Assembly (NCBI RefSeq): GCF_009725205.1
Contig: NZ_WNZY01000002.1
Span: forward strand, 248,001 to 312,000
Source of the DNA: Paenibacillus timonensis
Lineage (GTDB): Bacteria; Bacillota; Bacilli; Paenibacillales; Paenibacillaceae
Reading direction: 5' to 3'
Length of the DNA stretch: 64,000 nucleotides
Shown here: in pieces, positions 15,933 to 24,717 of the stretch
Position numbering within the stretch: position 1 is the stretch's first letter
Layout of the letters: every line of letters begins with the position of its first letter
Notes under the pieces: model-generated
The model's database searches: none
Told to the model about the DNA's origin: nothing
The model's input: only the letters and a program-made list of their open reading frames with translations
Program-made: the position numbers and the translations under genes

Positions 15933-16343
15933 TTGAGCGCAAAATACACCGTAATTCATAAAGTACCTACGTTGGAGGAATATACTAAACTTTGCACCGT
16001 CGTAGGTTGGAAAGAGTTTATGAACTTTGAGGTCGCCGACCTATCCTTAAGCCAATCGATATTCAGCGTTGTTGTGGAGCAGAAGGGTGAAGTGGTCGGG
16101 ATGGGGCGGATCGTAGGGGATGGTCAGGATGTTGCTGTGGATCCCGATCATCAAGGACAGGGCGTGGGACGACAGATCATGGAGTCTTTGGTGAATTACC
16201 TAAAAGAAAATGCACCGGAAAAAGCTTTCGTAGGCTTGTTTGCGTCCCAGGGAAAGGAAGCGTTCTATCGTCAATATGGGCTTAACGATCACGAAGGAAT
16301 GACTGGGATGTTTGGGGTTGTGGTGGGACGAAAAATTCTTTGA
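15933..16343 (+). CDS. GNAT family N-acetyltransferase (short)
   Basis: A 136-residue GNAT. Motif A is VAVDPDHQGQGVGRQIMESLV and motif B region FVGLFASQGKEAFYRQYGLNDHEG. The start is TTG at 15933, one base after the preceding stop. The pattern resembles small stand-alone acetyltransferases related to arylamine or spermidine GNATs. Substrate unknown. Confidence 0.88.
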   Translation: MSAKYTVIHKVPTLEEYTKLCTVVGWKEFMNFEVADLSLSQSIFSVVVEQKGEVVGMGRIVGDGQDVAVDPDHQGQGVGRQIMESLVNYLKENAPEKAFVGLFASQGKEAFYRQYGLNDHEGMTGMFGVVVGRKIL

Positions 16344-16364
16344 GTACGCTTAGAGGGAGAACGA

Positions 16365-16805
16365 ATGATGATTGAACATGCCAATCCAACCAATCTGGAT
16401 GATGTAACTCGTTTGGCGTTGAAGCTTTGGCCGGATCATGAATGGTCGGAACTACGAGGTGAGTTCGAAGATGTACTAGCATCCGAGAAAGATAAGGTTT
16501 TTCTGGCTGCCATTGATAGTAACTATATCGGATTCTTGCATATGTCCCTTCGATTTGACTATGTAGAAGGCTCCAGTTCAAGTCCGGTCGGGTATGTGGA
16601 AGGAATTTACGTAGACGAAAATCATCGAAATCAAGGAATCTCGAGGCAATTGGTGGAGGCGGGGGAAGTTTGGGCGAAATCTATGGGATGCAAAGAGTTG
16701 GGTTCGGATACAGGATGGGATAACCAGGTAAGCCAAGCGTTTCACCAAAAGATTGGATTTAGGGAAGCCGGTAGAATCGTAGCGTTTATGAAGGAGATTG
16801 GCTAA
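16365..16805 (+). CDS. AAC(6')-like aminoglycoside 6'-N-acetyltransferase
   Basis: A 146-residue GNAT that by eye resembles the AAC(6')-Ic/Iz group: LWPDHEWSELRGEFEDVL, SLRFDYVEGSSSSPVGYVEG, then R-N-Q-G-I-S-R-Q-L in motif A, then EVWAKSMGCKELGSDT and SQAFHQKIGFREAGR. The DYVEG...SP...YVEGIYV block and CxELxSDTxxxNxxS are characteristic of this subfamily. It would inactivate aminoglycosides by acetylating the 6'-amino group. The catalytic activity is inference from family resemblance. It sits directly before a P-loop kinase gene. Confidence 0.8.
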   Translation: MMIEHANPTNLDDVTRLALKLWPDHEWSELRGEFEDVLASEKDKVFLAAIDSNYIGFLHMSLRFDYVEGSSSSPVGYVEGIYVDENHRNQGISRQLVEAGEVWAKSMGCKELGSDTGWDNQVSQAFHQKIGFREAGRIVAFMKEIG

Positions 16806-17390
16806 ATGGAAGATATGCCAAGGGGCCGCTTTGTAATTATGACGGTAGGAATGACGCATAGCGGAAAAACGACATTTGCCACAGAGTTGGAAAAAGTCTT
16901 GCAGCAAGATGCGGTGGTCATTGATCAGGACAATCATGCTGCGTTCATTAACGCGCATTATATGAAATTGCGCCCCTCGGAAGGGCCAAATACGTTAAAG
17001 TTCTCCATCACCAATACCATTGTGGCGTATGCGGTAGAACACAGTCACATGCACATCATTCTGAGTAATTCAAATTTGCATGAACCCTCGCGAAGGAATG
17101 TGCTTCGCTATTTTCAGGAGAAGGGATTTAAGCGGATTCTGGTTTACTTTGATTTGCCCTTCCATTTGCTAGAGGAACGCGTGGAAAAGACGCAGAGAAA
17201 AAATAAGATTTTTCGAAATGCGTCTAGTTTTTCGGAAGTTTTGGATCGACAAAGAGATTCGAAACAGGATCAACCGGGACTAGAAGAAGCGGACTATTTA
17301 TTTGTCATTAAGGATCCGCGCGACTTTCCTGTAATCCTTGGGCAGATCCGGGATCTCTGCATGGATAACGAACGGAGGGAGCAAGAGTGA
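16806..17390 (+). CDS. P-loop kinase (AAA_33 / polynucleotide-kinase-like)
   Basis: A 194-residue kinase. Walker A is GMTHSGKTTFA (about 16-24), and the C-terminal part FRRNVLRYFQEKGFKRILVYFDLPFHLLEERV matches the small AAA_33/zeta-toxin-like kinases. The start ATG immediately follows the previous stop. It may phosphorylate a small molecule or a sugar; because it lies between two acetyltransferases, an antibiotic-modifying or detoxification role is possible but not established. Confidence 0.8.
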   Translation: MEDMPRGRFVIMTVGMTHSGKTTFATELEKVLQQDAVVIDQDNHAAFINAHYMKLRPSEGPNTLKFSITNTIVAYAVEHSHMHIILSNSNLHEPSRRNVLRYFQEKGFKRILVYFDLPFHLLEERVEKTQRKNKIFRNASSFSEVLDRQRDSKQDQPGLEEADYLFVIKDPRDFPVILGQIRDLCMDNERREQE

Positions 17391-17791
17391 ACATTGAGTT
17401 CGCCACTGAAGCAGACATCGATTATATCAGCGAAAGGGACAAACATCTCGCAAGGACGCTGATTCCAACCAAGATTATGGCGAGGGAAATCTACATCCTT
17501 CGGGAATCCAACCAAGCCATCGGCTGGATGAGGTTCAATTATTTTTGGGACAACACGCCGTTTATGAATCTCATATGGATTGACGAACCTTATCGGGGGC
17601 AGGGACTTGGCAAGGATGTTGTCCTTCACTGGGAAGAGCAAATGAGAGAGCGGGGCTTTCAAGTCGTAATGACCTCGACGCAATCCAACGAGGAGGCGCA
17701 GCATTTCTACCGGAAGCTTGGATATGTCGACGTCGGGTGTTTGCTGCAGGAGAAGGATCCTCTTGAAATTCTTTTGTCCAAAAAGCTATAG
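17387..17791 (+). CDS. GNAT family N-acetyltransferase (short)
   Basis: A 134-residue GNAT starting at GTG that overlaps the kinase stop (GTGA). Motif A is WIDEPYRGQGLGKDVVLHW and motif B QSNEEAQHFYRKLGYVDVG. Substrate unknown. It is the last gene of the cluster and is followed by a terminator. Confidence 0.88.
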   Translation: MNIEFATEADIDYISERDKHLARTLIPTKIMAREIYILRESNQAIGWMRFNYFWDNTPFMNLIWIDEPYRGQGLGKDVVLHWEEQMRERGFQVVMTSTQSNEEAQHFYRKLGYVDVGCLLQEKDPLEILLSKKL

Positions 17792-17802
17792 CATAGATTT
17801 AT

Positions 17803-17845
17803 AGGAGGGAATCGGCGGCGGCCGGTTCCCTCCTGCTTTGTTTTT
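17803..17845 (+). terminator. Terminator closing the GNAT cluster
   Basis: AGGAGGGAATCGGC / GCCGGTTCCCTCCT (14-base arms, one G-U pair, GGCG loop) followed by TGCTTTGTTTTT. Confidence 0.9.
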
Positions 17846-17921
17846 AGGACGATATAAGGTCGTTGTCTGGAATTCCTGACGCTTCTACCATAAAGGGGAA
17901 AACCAGATGAGGTGATGAGAG

Positions 17922-18938
17922 ATGAAAACGATTCTTGAGCTGGAACAGCGTTTGAGCGAGCCCTCAGACCGGCTGGTTCGGGATCTTGCAGGGCTGGACG
18001 GCGATGTTCTGATTCTGGGTGTCGGCGGGAAAATGGGCCCCAGCTTGGCCAAACTGCTTGCCCGGGGCTTGGCCGCCGCAGGGAAGAACGCCAGGGTCAC
18101 CGGCGTCTCCCGGTTCTCCTCGGGGACGCTGAGGGAGGAGCTGGAGGCAGCGGGCATCCGCACCGTTTCGGCGGATTTACTGGAAGAAGCCGCGTTGTCG
18201 CGTCTGCCGGAGGCACGGAATGTCATCTACATGGCCGGCCACAAATTCGGGACGACCGGACGCGAGTATTATACCTGGGCAATGAATGCCTATCTCCCGG
18301 GGCGGGTGGCGGAGAAATTTAAAGCCTCGCGGATCGTGGCTTTCTCGTCCGGCAATATTTACCCGCTGACGGCGGTTACCCAGGGCGGGGCTTCGGAGGA
18401 AACCGCCCCCGCGCCAATCGGCGAATATGCACAATCTTGCTTGGGGCGGGAGCGGGTATTTGAATATTTTTCCCGTAAAAACGGTACCCCGCTTGTCAAC
18501 TTTCGGCTGAATTATGCGATTGATCTGCGGTATGGTATTTTGCTGGAGGTAGCCAAGGCGGTGAAGGAACGGGAGCCCATCGACCTGAACATGGGCCTGG
18601 TAAACGTCATTTGGCAGGGGGACGCCAATGAGATGGCAATCCGTTCGCTGTTGCATTGCGATTCGCCGCCGAAGACGTTCAATATCACTGGGCCGGAGAC
18701 GGTATCGATCCGTTGGCTGGCCGAACGGTTTGGCGAAGCCTTCGGAATCCGGCCGGTATTCACCGGGGAGGAACAGGCGACGGCGTTATTAAGCAATGCT
18801 TCCGCATCGCATGCTTTATTGGGGTATCCACGGGTTTCACTCCGAGAAATGATGTGTTGGACCGCGGATTGGGTCGAGATTGGCGGAAATACGTTAGGGA
18901 AACCTACCCATTTTCAGGAAAGGGGAGGGGTGTTCTGA
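17922..18938 (+). CDS. NAD-dependent epimerase/dehydratase-like protein (extended SDR, altered catalytic motif)
   Basis: A 338-residue Rossmann protein. ILGVGGKMG is the dinucleotide loop GxxGxxG. The later SSGNIYPL and the FNITGPETVSIRWLAERFGEAFG region are typical of extended SDRs. The catalytic YxxxK motif of the family appears as Tyr-Ala-Gln-Ser-Cys (EYAQSCLGRE), so the Lys is replaced by Cys. It probably still binds NAD(P) and a sugar ligand. It is the first gene of the 18-31 kb polysaccharide locus and overlaps the next by one base (TGATG). Confidence 0.82.
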   Translation: MKTILELEQRLSEPSDRLVRDLAGLDGDVLILGVGGKMGPSLAKLLARGLAAAGKNARVTGVSRFSSGTLREELEAAGIRTVSADLLEEAALSRLPEARNVIYMAGHKFGTTGREYYTWAMNAYLPGRVAEKFKASRIVAFSSGNIYPLTAVTQGGASEETAPAPIGEYAQSCLGRERVFEYFSRKNGTPLVNFRLNYAIDLRYGILLEVAKAVKEREPIDLNMGLVNVIWQGDANEMAIRSLLHCDSPPKTFNITGPETVSIRWLAERFGEAFGIRPVFTGEEQATALLSNASASHALLGYPRVSLREMMCWTADWVEIGGNTLGKPTHFQERGGVF

Positions 18939-20014
18939 TGGGCAATCAACCGCAGTTGAAACCCGAGCTGCACAAGCTGCTGCACCGGGGAACGGTGATC
19001 CCCGCGCACCCGCTGGCGCTGGACGCGACGCGCCGGTTGGATGAGCGCAGACAACGCGCGTTAACGCGTTATTATATCGCCGCTGGGAGCGGCGGGATCG
19101 CGGTAGGGGTTCACTCAACGCAATTTCAGATCCGCGACCCTGAAGTCGGTTTGTTTGAGCCGGTACTCCGCCTGGCCGCCGAGGAGGTGGAAGCCGTCGG
19201 GCTACAGCGCCCGTTCCTGAAGGTGGCAGGCATCTGCGGTCCAACCGAGCAGGCGGTTCGCGAAGCCGAGCTGGCTGCCGGGCTCGGTTATGACCTGGGG
19301 CTGGTCAACAACGGCGGGCTGGCGGATGACAGCGAGGCGGAGCTGGTCCGCCGCACGGAAGCGATCGCCGCGGTGATCCCCGTCTGCGGGTTTTATTTGC
19401 AGCCGGCGGTGGGCGGGAAGCGGCTTAGCTACGCGTTTTGGCGCGAACTGGCGGAGCTTCCCGGGGTGAAGGCGATCAAAATCGCCCCCTTTAACCGGTA
19501 TCAGACGCTGGACGTGGTGCGGGCCGTATGCGAATCCAGTCGCCGGGACGAGATTGCGCTTTATACCGGAAACGACGATAACATCGTCGCGGATTTGCTC
19601 ACCGTATTCAGCTACCGCACAACCTCGAGGGAAACGGTGGAGAAGCGGATCGTCGGCGGACTGCTGGGCCACTGGGCGGTATGGACGTCCCAAGCGGTGG
19701 AGCTGCTGGAGGAGATCATTGCTCTCCGCGAGAGCGGCGCCCCCATCCCTGCGGAGTTGCTAACGCGCGGCATGCGAATCACCGATGCGAACGCAGCCCT
19801 TTTTGATGCGGCTAACGGGTTTCAAGGTTGTCTTCCGGGCATCCATGAAGTGTTGCGCCGCCAAGGCTTGTTGGCCGGACGTTGGTGCCTCGATCCCGAA
19901 GAAGAGCTGTCGCCCGGACAAATTGCAGAAATTGAACGCGTTTATCGCGCATATCCTGATCTTAACGATGATCGGTTTGTCCAAGAAGGGTTGGAAGAGT
20001 GGCTGGGGCTTTAA
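18938..20014 (+). CDS. DapA-like (dihydrodipicolinate synthase / N-acetylneuraminate lyase family) aldolase
   Basis: A 358-residue TIM-barrel protein. GVKAIKIAPFNRYQTLDVVRAV contains the Schiff-base Lys of the family (the Lys in AIKIAP). Upstream are GSGGIAVGVHSTQF and the barrel strand LKVAGICG. Such enzymes cleave or condense 2-oxo sugar acids, and in polysaccharide loci usually act on 2-keto-3-deoxy acids. It is about 60 residues longer than typical DapA, with an acidic C-terminal extension. The ATG overlaps the preceding stop; a second DapA-like gene ends the locus. Confidence 0.85.
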   Translation: MGNQPQLKPELHKLLHRGTVIPAHPLALDATRRLDERRQRALTRYYIAAGSGGIAVGVHSTQFQIRDPEVGLFEPVLRLAAEEVEAVGLQRPFLKVAGICGPTEQAVREAELAAGLGYDLGLVNNGGLADDSEAELVRRTEAIAAVIPVCGFYLQPAVGGKRLSYAFWRELAELPGVKAIKIAPFNRYQTLDVVRAVCESSRRDEIALYTGNDDNIVADLLTVFSYRTTSRETVEKRIVGGLLGHWAVWTSQAVELLEEIIALRESGAPIPAELLTRGMRITDANAALFDAANGFQGCLPGIHEVLRRQGLLAGRWCLDPEEELSPGQIAEIERVYRAYPDLNDDRFVQEGLEEWLGL

Positions 20015-20085
20015 CTGAAGACGACATGGGAAATCAAATGCCTTGTGGACCGATGGATGAGTCATGAAGGAGGCTAGCAAAGCAA

Positions 20086-22161
20086 ATGGCGTTAGGAGAG
20101 GATGATAACCCGGTAACCCGGCGTTTTTACTGGATTGAGGAGGAACGACCCTTTATTGTGGATGCCTGCCGCAAGCATTGGCCCGAAGAAGTGAAGCAGG
20201 TGCTCCACCGGGCTGATTTGGCCGCGCGAAACACGTTTATTTTCACCCATCGTTGGGATATGGAGCGCTGCGAAGAGGAGGTGGCTTTCCCGAACGGCAT
20301 TGATTGGTATTACCGGCATAACGGGGATCTGGAATGGCTCGTCATGCTGAACCGGGCGAGATACATGGGCGAGTTGGGGCAAGCCTATTGGTTAACCGGC
20401 CAAGAATCGTATGCGCTGGCGTATATCCGGCTGCTGAAGGATTGGATGAGACAAAACCCGCTGACCGAAGCGGAAGTGTTGGGGAGCGCTGATCGCAGCT
20501 TCAATGTCAAGGATACTTGGCGCAAGCTGGACAGCGGCATCCGAATCACCCATTGGCTTAAAGGCTATTATTGCGTGCGCGGCTCGAAGCATTGGGGGAC
20601 GGAGGAAGAGACGGTATTCCTCGAAGCGGTCCGACGGCATGGGATGTACCTGAGCGTCGCCTATACGTCGCATGACCGGCAAAGCAACTGGGGATTTCTC
20701 GAAACGAATGGCCTGTTTCAATTGGCACTGCTATTTCCCGAGCTGGAGGAAGCAGCAAAATGGCGGCAAACCGCGGTCCAGCGCTTGGTGGAGATGTGCC
20801 CGCTACAGGTTTTTGAGGACGGCTTGCAAAATGAACAAAGCAGCATGTATCACCATGAGGTGCTGCATTGCCTGTTCGAATCGGTTTGGCTTGCGGAGCT
20901 GAACGGCATCGCGTTGCCGCCCACCCTCCATGATACTCTAAACCGTATGTACACCGCCTCGCTGGCGATCATCCAGCCGGACGGACGCCAGCCGAATTTT
21001 AGCGACAGCGACAGTACGGATATCCGGGACGTGCTCGCGAGAGGGGCCGTGCTGTATCGGAGAGGCGATCTGAAATCGCAAGCCTATGGATCGCTGGATT
21101 ACGAAGGAATCTGGTATTACGGACAAAAAGGGTTCGAACTCTACGAGAAACTAGAAGCAACGGTGCCGGAGTTCGTCTCCAAGGAGCTGGCGCAAGGCGG
21201 GTATGCCTTTATGCGCAGCGATTGGGAGCCTACGGCTCGTTATCTCTGGTTCGATAACGGGCATATGGACGTGATTCGGGCCCACGGACATGACGATGCC
21301 CTGCATATCAGTTTGTTTGCTTACGGCCGCGAGTTTCTGGTCGATCCGGGACGGTGCACCTACATGGAAACCCGTGATCGCCAGTATTTCAAGGAATCAC
21401 TCCAACACAATACGATTTCCGTCGACGGACAGACGATATCGGACTACGTGGATTCCTGGAAGTGGAGGAACGTGGCTCGTTCGTTCGGTCGCGTGTGGCA
21501 GACCGCCCCGGGCTATGACTATGCCCAAGGGGGACATGACGGCTATTGGCGGTTGCACCATCCGGTTCAGGTGATGCGCCAAATCCTGTTCGTGAAGCCG
21601 GATTATTGGGTTGTCGTCGATACCTGCCTGTCCCACGGCGACGAGGAACACGCCTACGCGCTGCCGTTTCATCTAGCCGAGGGGCTGGAGGTGCGGTTTC
21701 AGGCCGAGAATCGCCTCGTGATCGGAGACGCCGGTAACAGCGGGAGCGGAGGGCCGGTGCTTCGGGTCCTTCCGCTTCATCCTGTGAAAATCGACGTCGA
21801 ACCGAGCTGGGTCTCGCGCAACTACAACGAGAAGACGCCCGCCTGCAAAGTCGTCCTTCGGCAATCCGGGCAAGGGTTTACGAAGTTTGTCACGGTGTTG
21901 GTTCCAGCCCGGCGGCAGAGCGAGGCGCCGCCGGCCATCCGCCAACTGGACGTGCTGGACAGCTACGGCCGCCCGGTTCCAAGGGAGCTGGCGACGGCAC
22001 TGTCGGTCACACATGAGAGCGGGGAGGATGCGGTGTTATTTTCACACCAAGGGCCTCGGGGGTACCAGTTTGCCGACGTGCACCTTAGCGGGGATGTGCT
22101 GCTGGTTCGCCGAGCTCACGCCGCAGCGCCTTTCGCTCAAACGTATATTGTGAATGTTTAG
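20086..22161 (+). CDS. Heparinase II/III family polysaccharide lyase
   Basis: A 691-residue protein with no obvious signal peptide. The N-terminal half is the alpha/alpha toroid (WLVMLNRARYMGELGQAYWLTGQESYALAY), with a conserved SNWGFLETNGLFQLALLFPE. The C-terminal half has the heparinase II/III beta-sandwich start HGHDDALHISLFAYGREFLVDPGRCTY, with the catalytic-type H-x-H-x-D-x-L-x pattern. Family members eliminate uronic-acid-containing glycans such as heparan, alginate or oligoalginate. The missing signal suggests a cytoplasmic oligo-lyase, consistent with an ABC-importer in the same operon. Substrate not determined. Confidence 0.85.
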   Translation: MALGEDDNPVTRRFYWIEEERPFIVDACRKHWPEEVKQVLHRADLAARNTFIFTHRWDMERCEEEVAFPNGIDWYYRHNGDLEWLVMLNRARYMGELGQAYWLTGQESYALAYIRLLKDWMRQNPLTEAEVLGSADRSFNVKDTWRKLDSGIRITHWLKGYYCVRGSKHWGTEEETVFLEAVRRHGMYLSVAYTSHDRQSNWGFLETNGLFQLALLFPELEEAAKWRQTAVQRLVEMCPLQVFEDGLQNEQSSMYHHEVLHCLFESVWLAELNGIALPPTLHDTLNRMYTASLAIIQPDGRQPNFSDSDSTDIRDVLARGAVLYRRGDLKSQAYGSLDYEGIWYYGQKGFELYEKLEATVPEFVSKELAQGGYAFMRSDWEPTARYLWFDNGHMDVIRAHGHDDALHISLFAYGREFLVDPGRCTYMETRDRQYFKESLQHNTISVDGQTISDYVDSWKWRNVARSFGRVWQTAPGYDYAQGGHDGYWRLHHPVQVMRQILFVKPDYWVVVDTCLSHGDEEHAYALPFHLAEGLEVRFQAENRLVIGDAGNSGSGGPVLRVLPLHPVKIDVEPSWVSRNYNEKTPACKVVLRQSGQGFTKFVTVLVPARRQSEAPPAIRQLDVLDSYGRPVPRELATALSVTHESGEDAVLFSHQGPRGYQFADVHLSGDVLLVRRAHAAAPFAQTYIVNV

Positions 22162-22295
22162 CGTGCGCGCGATTTTGGGGCGATTTAAGGACGTTGAACT
22201 CTAATTCGGGGTCCTTTACTTTGAAGATAATCACAACACCACTCCCATCGACCTTCTTGAAATAGCTTACATGGGGTGGGGAATAAGCAAGGGGG

Positions 22296-23708
22296 ATGGA
22301 AATGGGACGTCAGGGCATGAAACGGAAAGGGATCGGAGCAATCGTCATTTTGACGTTTGTGTTGTTGATTTCGGCATGTTCCGGGGGAGGGAACGGGACT
22401 CCGTCCACGAATGGCGGCGGGACCGGAGGGAACGGAGGTACGGCGGAAGGGCAGCAGCAAAATCAACCGCAAGAAACGGCCGACAAGCCGGTGGAGTTGA
22501 GACTAGGCTATTATTCCTCGGCACAAACCGATGCGAAGATGCAGGAGCTGATCGCCAAGTTTCAGGAGAAGCATCCGAATATCACGATCAAGACGGAATC
22601 CTCGCCTTACAATCAGTTCTTCCAAAAGCTCGACACGCAGATTGCGGCGGAAAGCGCGCCTGATCTCTGGCTGTCCGACGGCGTGCTCGTCCCCAAATAC
22701 GCGGAACGCGGCGTCTTAAAGGATTTGACCGAATGGATCGATCGGGACTTGAAGAAGGACGACTATTACGGCCTCGATTTCAACAAAGACGCGAACGGGA
22801 AATACTGGGGCGTCCCGCAGGGGATTCAAATCGCCGTCCTCTACTATAACAAGGACATGTTCGACGAGGCTAAGGTCGCGTATCCGACAGAAGAATGGAC
22901 CTGGGACGATCTCAAGGCAGCGGCGGAGAAGCTGACCAAGGACTCGAACGGAGCGTATGCGACGGATGCCACTTTTGATAAAAACAAAGTCGCGCAATAC
23001 GGCCTGACGTTCTTTAGCATTACCGAAGGCTGGATGACGGTGCTGAAATCGTACGGCGGCGGCGTCCTGGACGAAACGCTGACGAAGTCGATCATCCATA
23101 CGCCAGAGAACAAGCAAGCGATGGAATGGATCGTAGACGGTATGCAGCGCGAACTGTTAACAACCCCTTCTGATTTGAAAAGCTTCCAAAGCAACATGGC
23201 GCCATTTCCTAGCAAAGCCGCAGCCATGCGCATCGGGATCTATGCCCGCACAATCGATGCGAATGCAGCGGGGTTGAATTATGACGTGACCCTGCTGCCC
23301 AAGGGGCCGGACGGCAAACGGTTCTCCCCGGTCATCGCGAACTCCTGGGTCATCAACAAGAAGGCGGAAGGGGCGAAAGGCGACGCGGCTTGGGAATGGG
23401 TGAAATACTGGGCGACCGAAGACGAAGCGCAAAATGAATGGGCGGCCCTGGGAGAAGCGGTGCCGGTCAAAAAATCGGTGGCGAACTCCGAGCAATTCTT
23501 AAGCGGCAACCCGGAGAACAAGAAGGCATTCCTTGATAGCTTTGAATTCGCCGGCACGCTAGACGTCAACGCGGTTTGGAGCGAATGGGTCGGGAAGTTT
23601 GGGGACAACATCAACCGGGCTTTTGAAGGCGAGATTAGCGTCGACGAGGCCTTAACCCAAGCAGATAAAGAGGTACAGCAGGTGCTGGATGAATTTTATA
23701 AGAAATAG
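22296..23708 (+). CDS. Extracellular solute-binding lipoprotein (family 1)
   Basis: A 470-residue lipoprotein. The lipobox is LLISAC, followed by a Gly/Asn/Thr-rich linker and ADKPVELRLGYYSSAQTDAKMQELIAKF, typical for the sugar-binding family 1. A Gly-rich GGGNGT stretch and LLPKGPDGKRFSPVIANSWVINK are family-like. It is the receptor for the two permeases that follow. Start at ATG 22296, or the in-frame ATG at 22302 with GGGGG spacing; both are plausible. The probable ligand is the oligosaccharide made by or for the lyase upstream. Confidence 0.9.
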   Translation: MEMGRQGMKRKGIGAIVILTFVLLISACSGGGNGTPSTNGGGTGGNGGTAEGQQQNQPQETADKPVELRLGYYSSAQTDAKMQELIAKFQEKHPNITIKTESSPYNQFFQKLDTQIAAESAPDLWLSDGVLVPKYAERGVLKDLTEWIDRDLKKDDYYGLDFNKDANGKYWGVPQGIQIAVLYYNKDMFDEAKVAYPTEEWTWDDLKAAAEKLTKDSNGAYATDATFDKNKVAQYGLTFFSITEGWMTVLKSYGGGVLDETLTKSIIHTPENKQAMEWIVDGMQRELLTTPSDLKSFQSNMAPFPSKAAAMRIGIYARTIDANAAGLNYDVTLLPKGPDGKRFSPVIANSWVINKKAEGAKGDAAWEWVKYWATEDEAQNEWAALGEAVPVKKSVANSEQFLSGNPENKKAFLDSFEFAGTLDVNAVWSEWVGKFGDNINRAFEGEISVDEALTQADKEVQQVLDEFYKK

Positions 23709-23736
23709 AGGCGGATGACCAAATCGATAAGAAAGC

Positions 23737-24717
23737 GTGATGAACATGGTGGGGAAAACGGCAGATCTACGGACAGGAGACCTGGCTCATACCGGGTCTT
23801 CCCCGATCCGCAAAAAACGAAGTCGGTTGCATCACGATGGCAAATGGGGGCTCCTGATGGTGACCCCTTATCTCGTTCATTTTCTCGTATTTGTACTTGG
23901 GTCGCTCTTGGCCTCCTTATATTTCAGCTTCTCTGAATATGATATCTTGAACCCGCCTAAATGGACCGGTATGGACAATTACGTCAAGCTGCTGAGCGAG
24001 CCGGTCTTCTGGAAGGCGCTGGGGAACACCGTTTATTTCACGATCTTGTTCGTGCCGCTGCAGACCTTCTTTGCCCTCGTACTCGCGGTGGCGCTAAACC
24101 AGAAGCTGCGGGCGCTGAAAATGTTCCGTCTCGCGCATTTCTTGCCGGTCATCTCCTCCTGGACGGTCATCATGTACGTGTCGGACGCGGTGTTTAACCC
24201 GAGGTTTGGCTTTGCCAACTCGCTCTTGCAGGCGTTAGGCCTGGATCCTCAGAAGTGGCTGCAGGATGAGCATCTCGTCATTCCATTGCTCGTGCTGATT
24301 GCAGTATGGAAGGGCATCGGGTACATTATGGTGATTTATTTGGCTGGACTGCAAAATGTCCCGTCCGAGGTGTACGAAGCGGCCGAAATCGACGGCGCAG
24401 GCACGCTTCAGAAGTTCCGCCGCATCACCGTGCCGCTGATCTCGGGCACCACGTTCCTCGTGCTGATTATGAGCACGATATCGACGTTCCAGGCGTTTGA
24501 GCAAATCTACGTCATGACCGGCGGGGCGATGGACGCTTCGTCCGCAGGAGGGCCAAACAAAGCAAGCCTTGTGCTGATGATTTACTTGTATCAGGAGGGA
24601 TTTTCGTTCTTGCGTATGGGGTATGCCTCCGCGATCGCCTGGGTGCTGTTCGTGATCCTGTTCTTGCTGACGGTCGTCCAAATGACGTTGCAGAAGAAGT
24701 GGGTGCATTACGAATGA
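23737..24717 (+). CDS. Carbohydrate ABC transporter permease (MalF-like)
   Basis: A 326-residue membrane protein with the six-helix MalF/UgpA layout. The EAA-loop-like sequence EVYEAAEIDGAGTLQKFRRITVPLI identifies the ABC-type permease signature. The first membrane segment is near residues 45-70. Start may be the GTG at 23737 or the ATGs at 23740 or 23746. It ends in an overlap (ATGA) with the next permease. Confidence 0.93.
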   Translation: MMNMVGKTADLRTGDLAHTGSSPIRKKRSRLHHDGKWGLLMVTPYLVHFLVFVLGSLLASLYFSFSEYDILNPPKWTGMDNYVKLLSEPVFWKALGNTVYFTILFVPLQTFFALVLAVALNQKLRALKMFRLAHFLPVISSWTVIMYVSDAVFNPRFGFANSLLQALGLDPQKWLQDEHLVIPLLVLIAVWKGIGYIMVIYLAGLQNVPSEVYEAAEIDGAGTLQKFRRITVPLISGTTFLVLIMSTISTFQAFEQIYVMTGGAMDASSAGGPNKASLVLMIYLYQEGFSFLRMGYASAIAWVLFVILFLLTVVQMTLQKKWVHYE

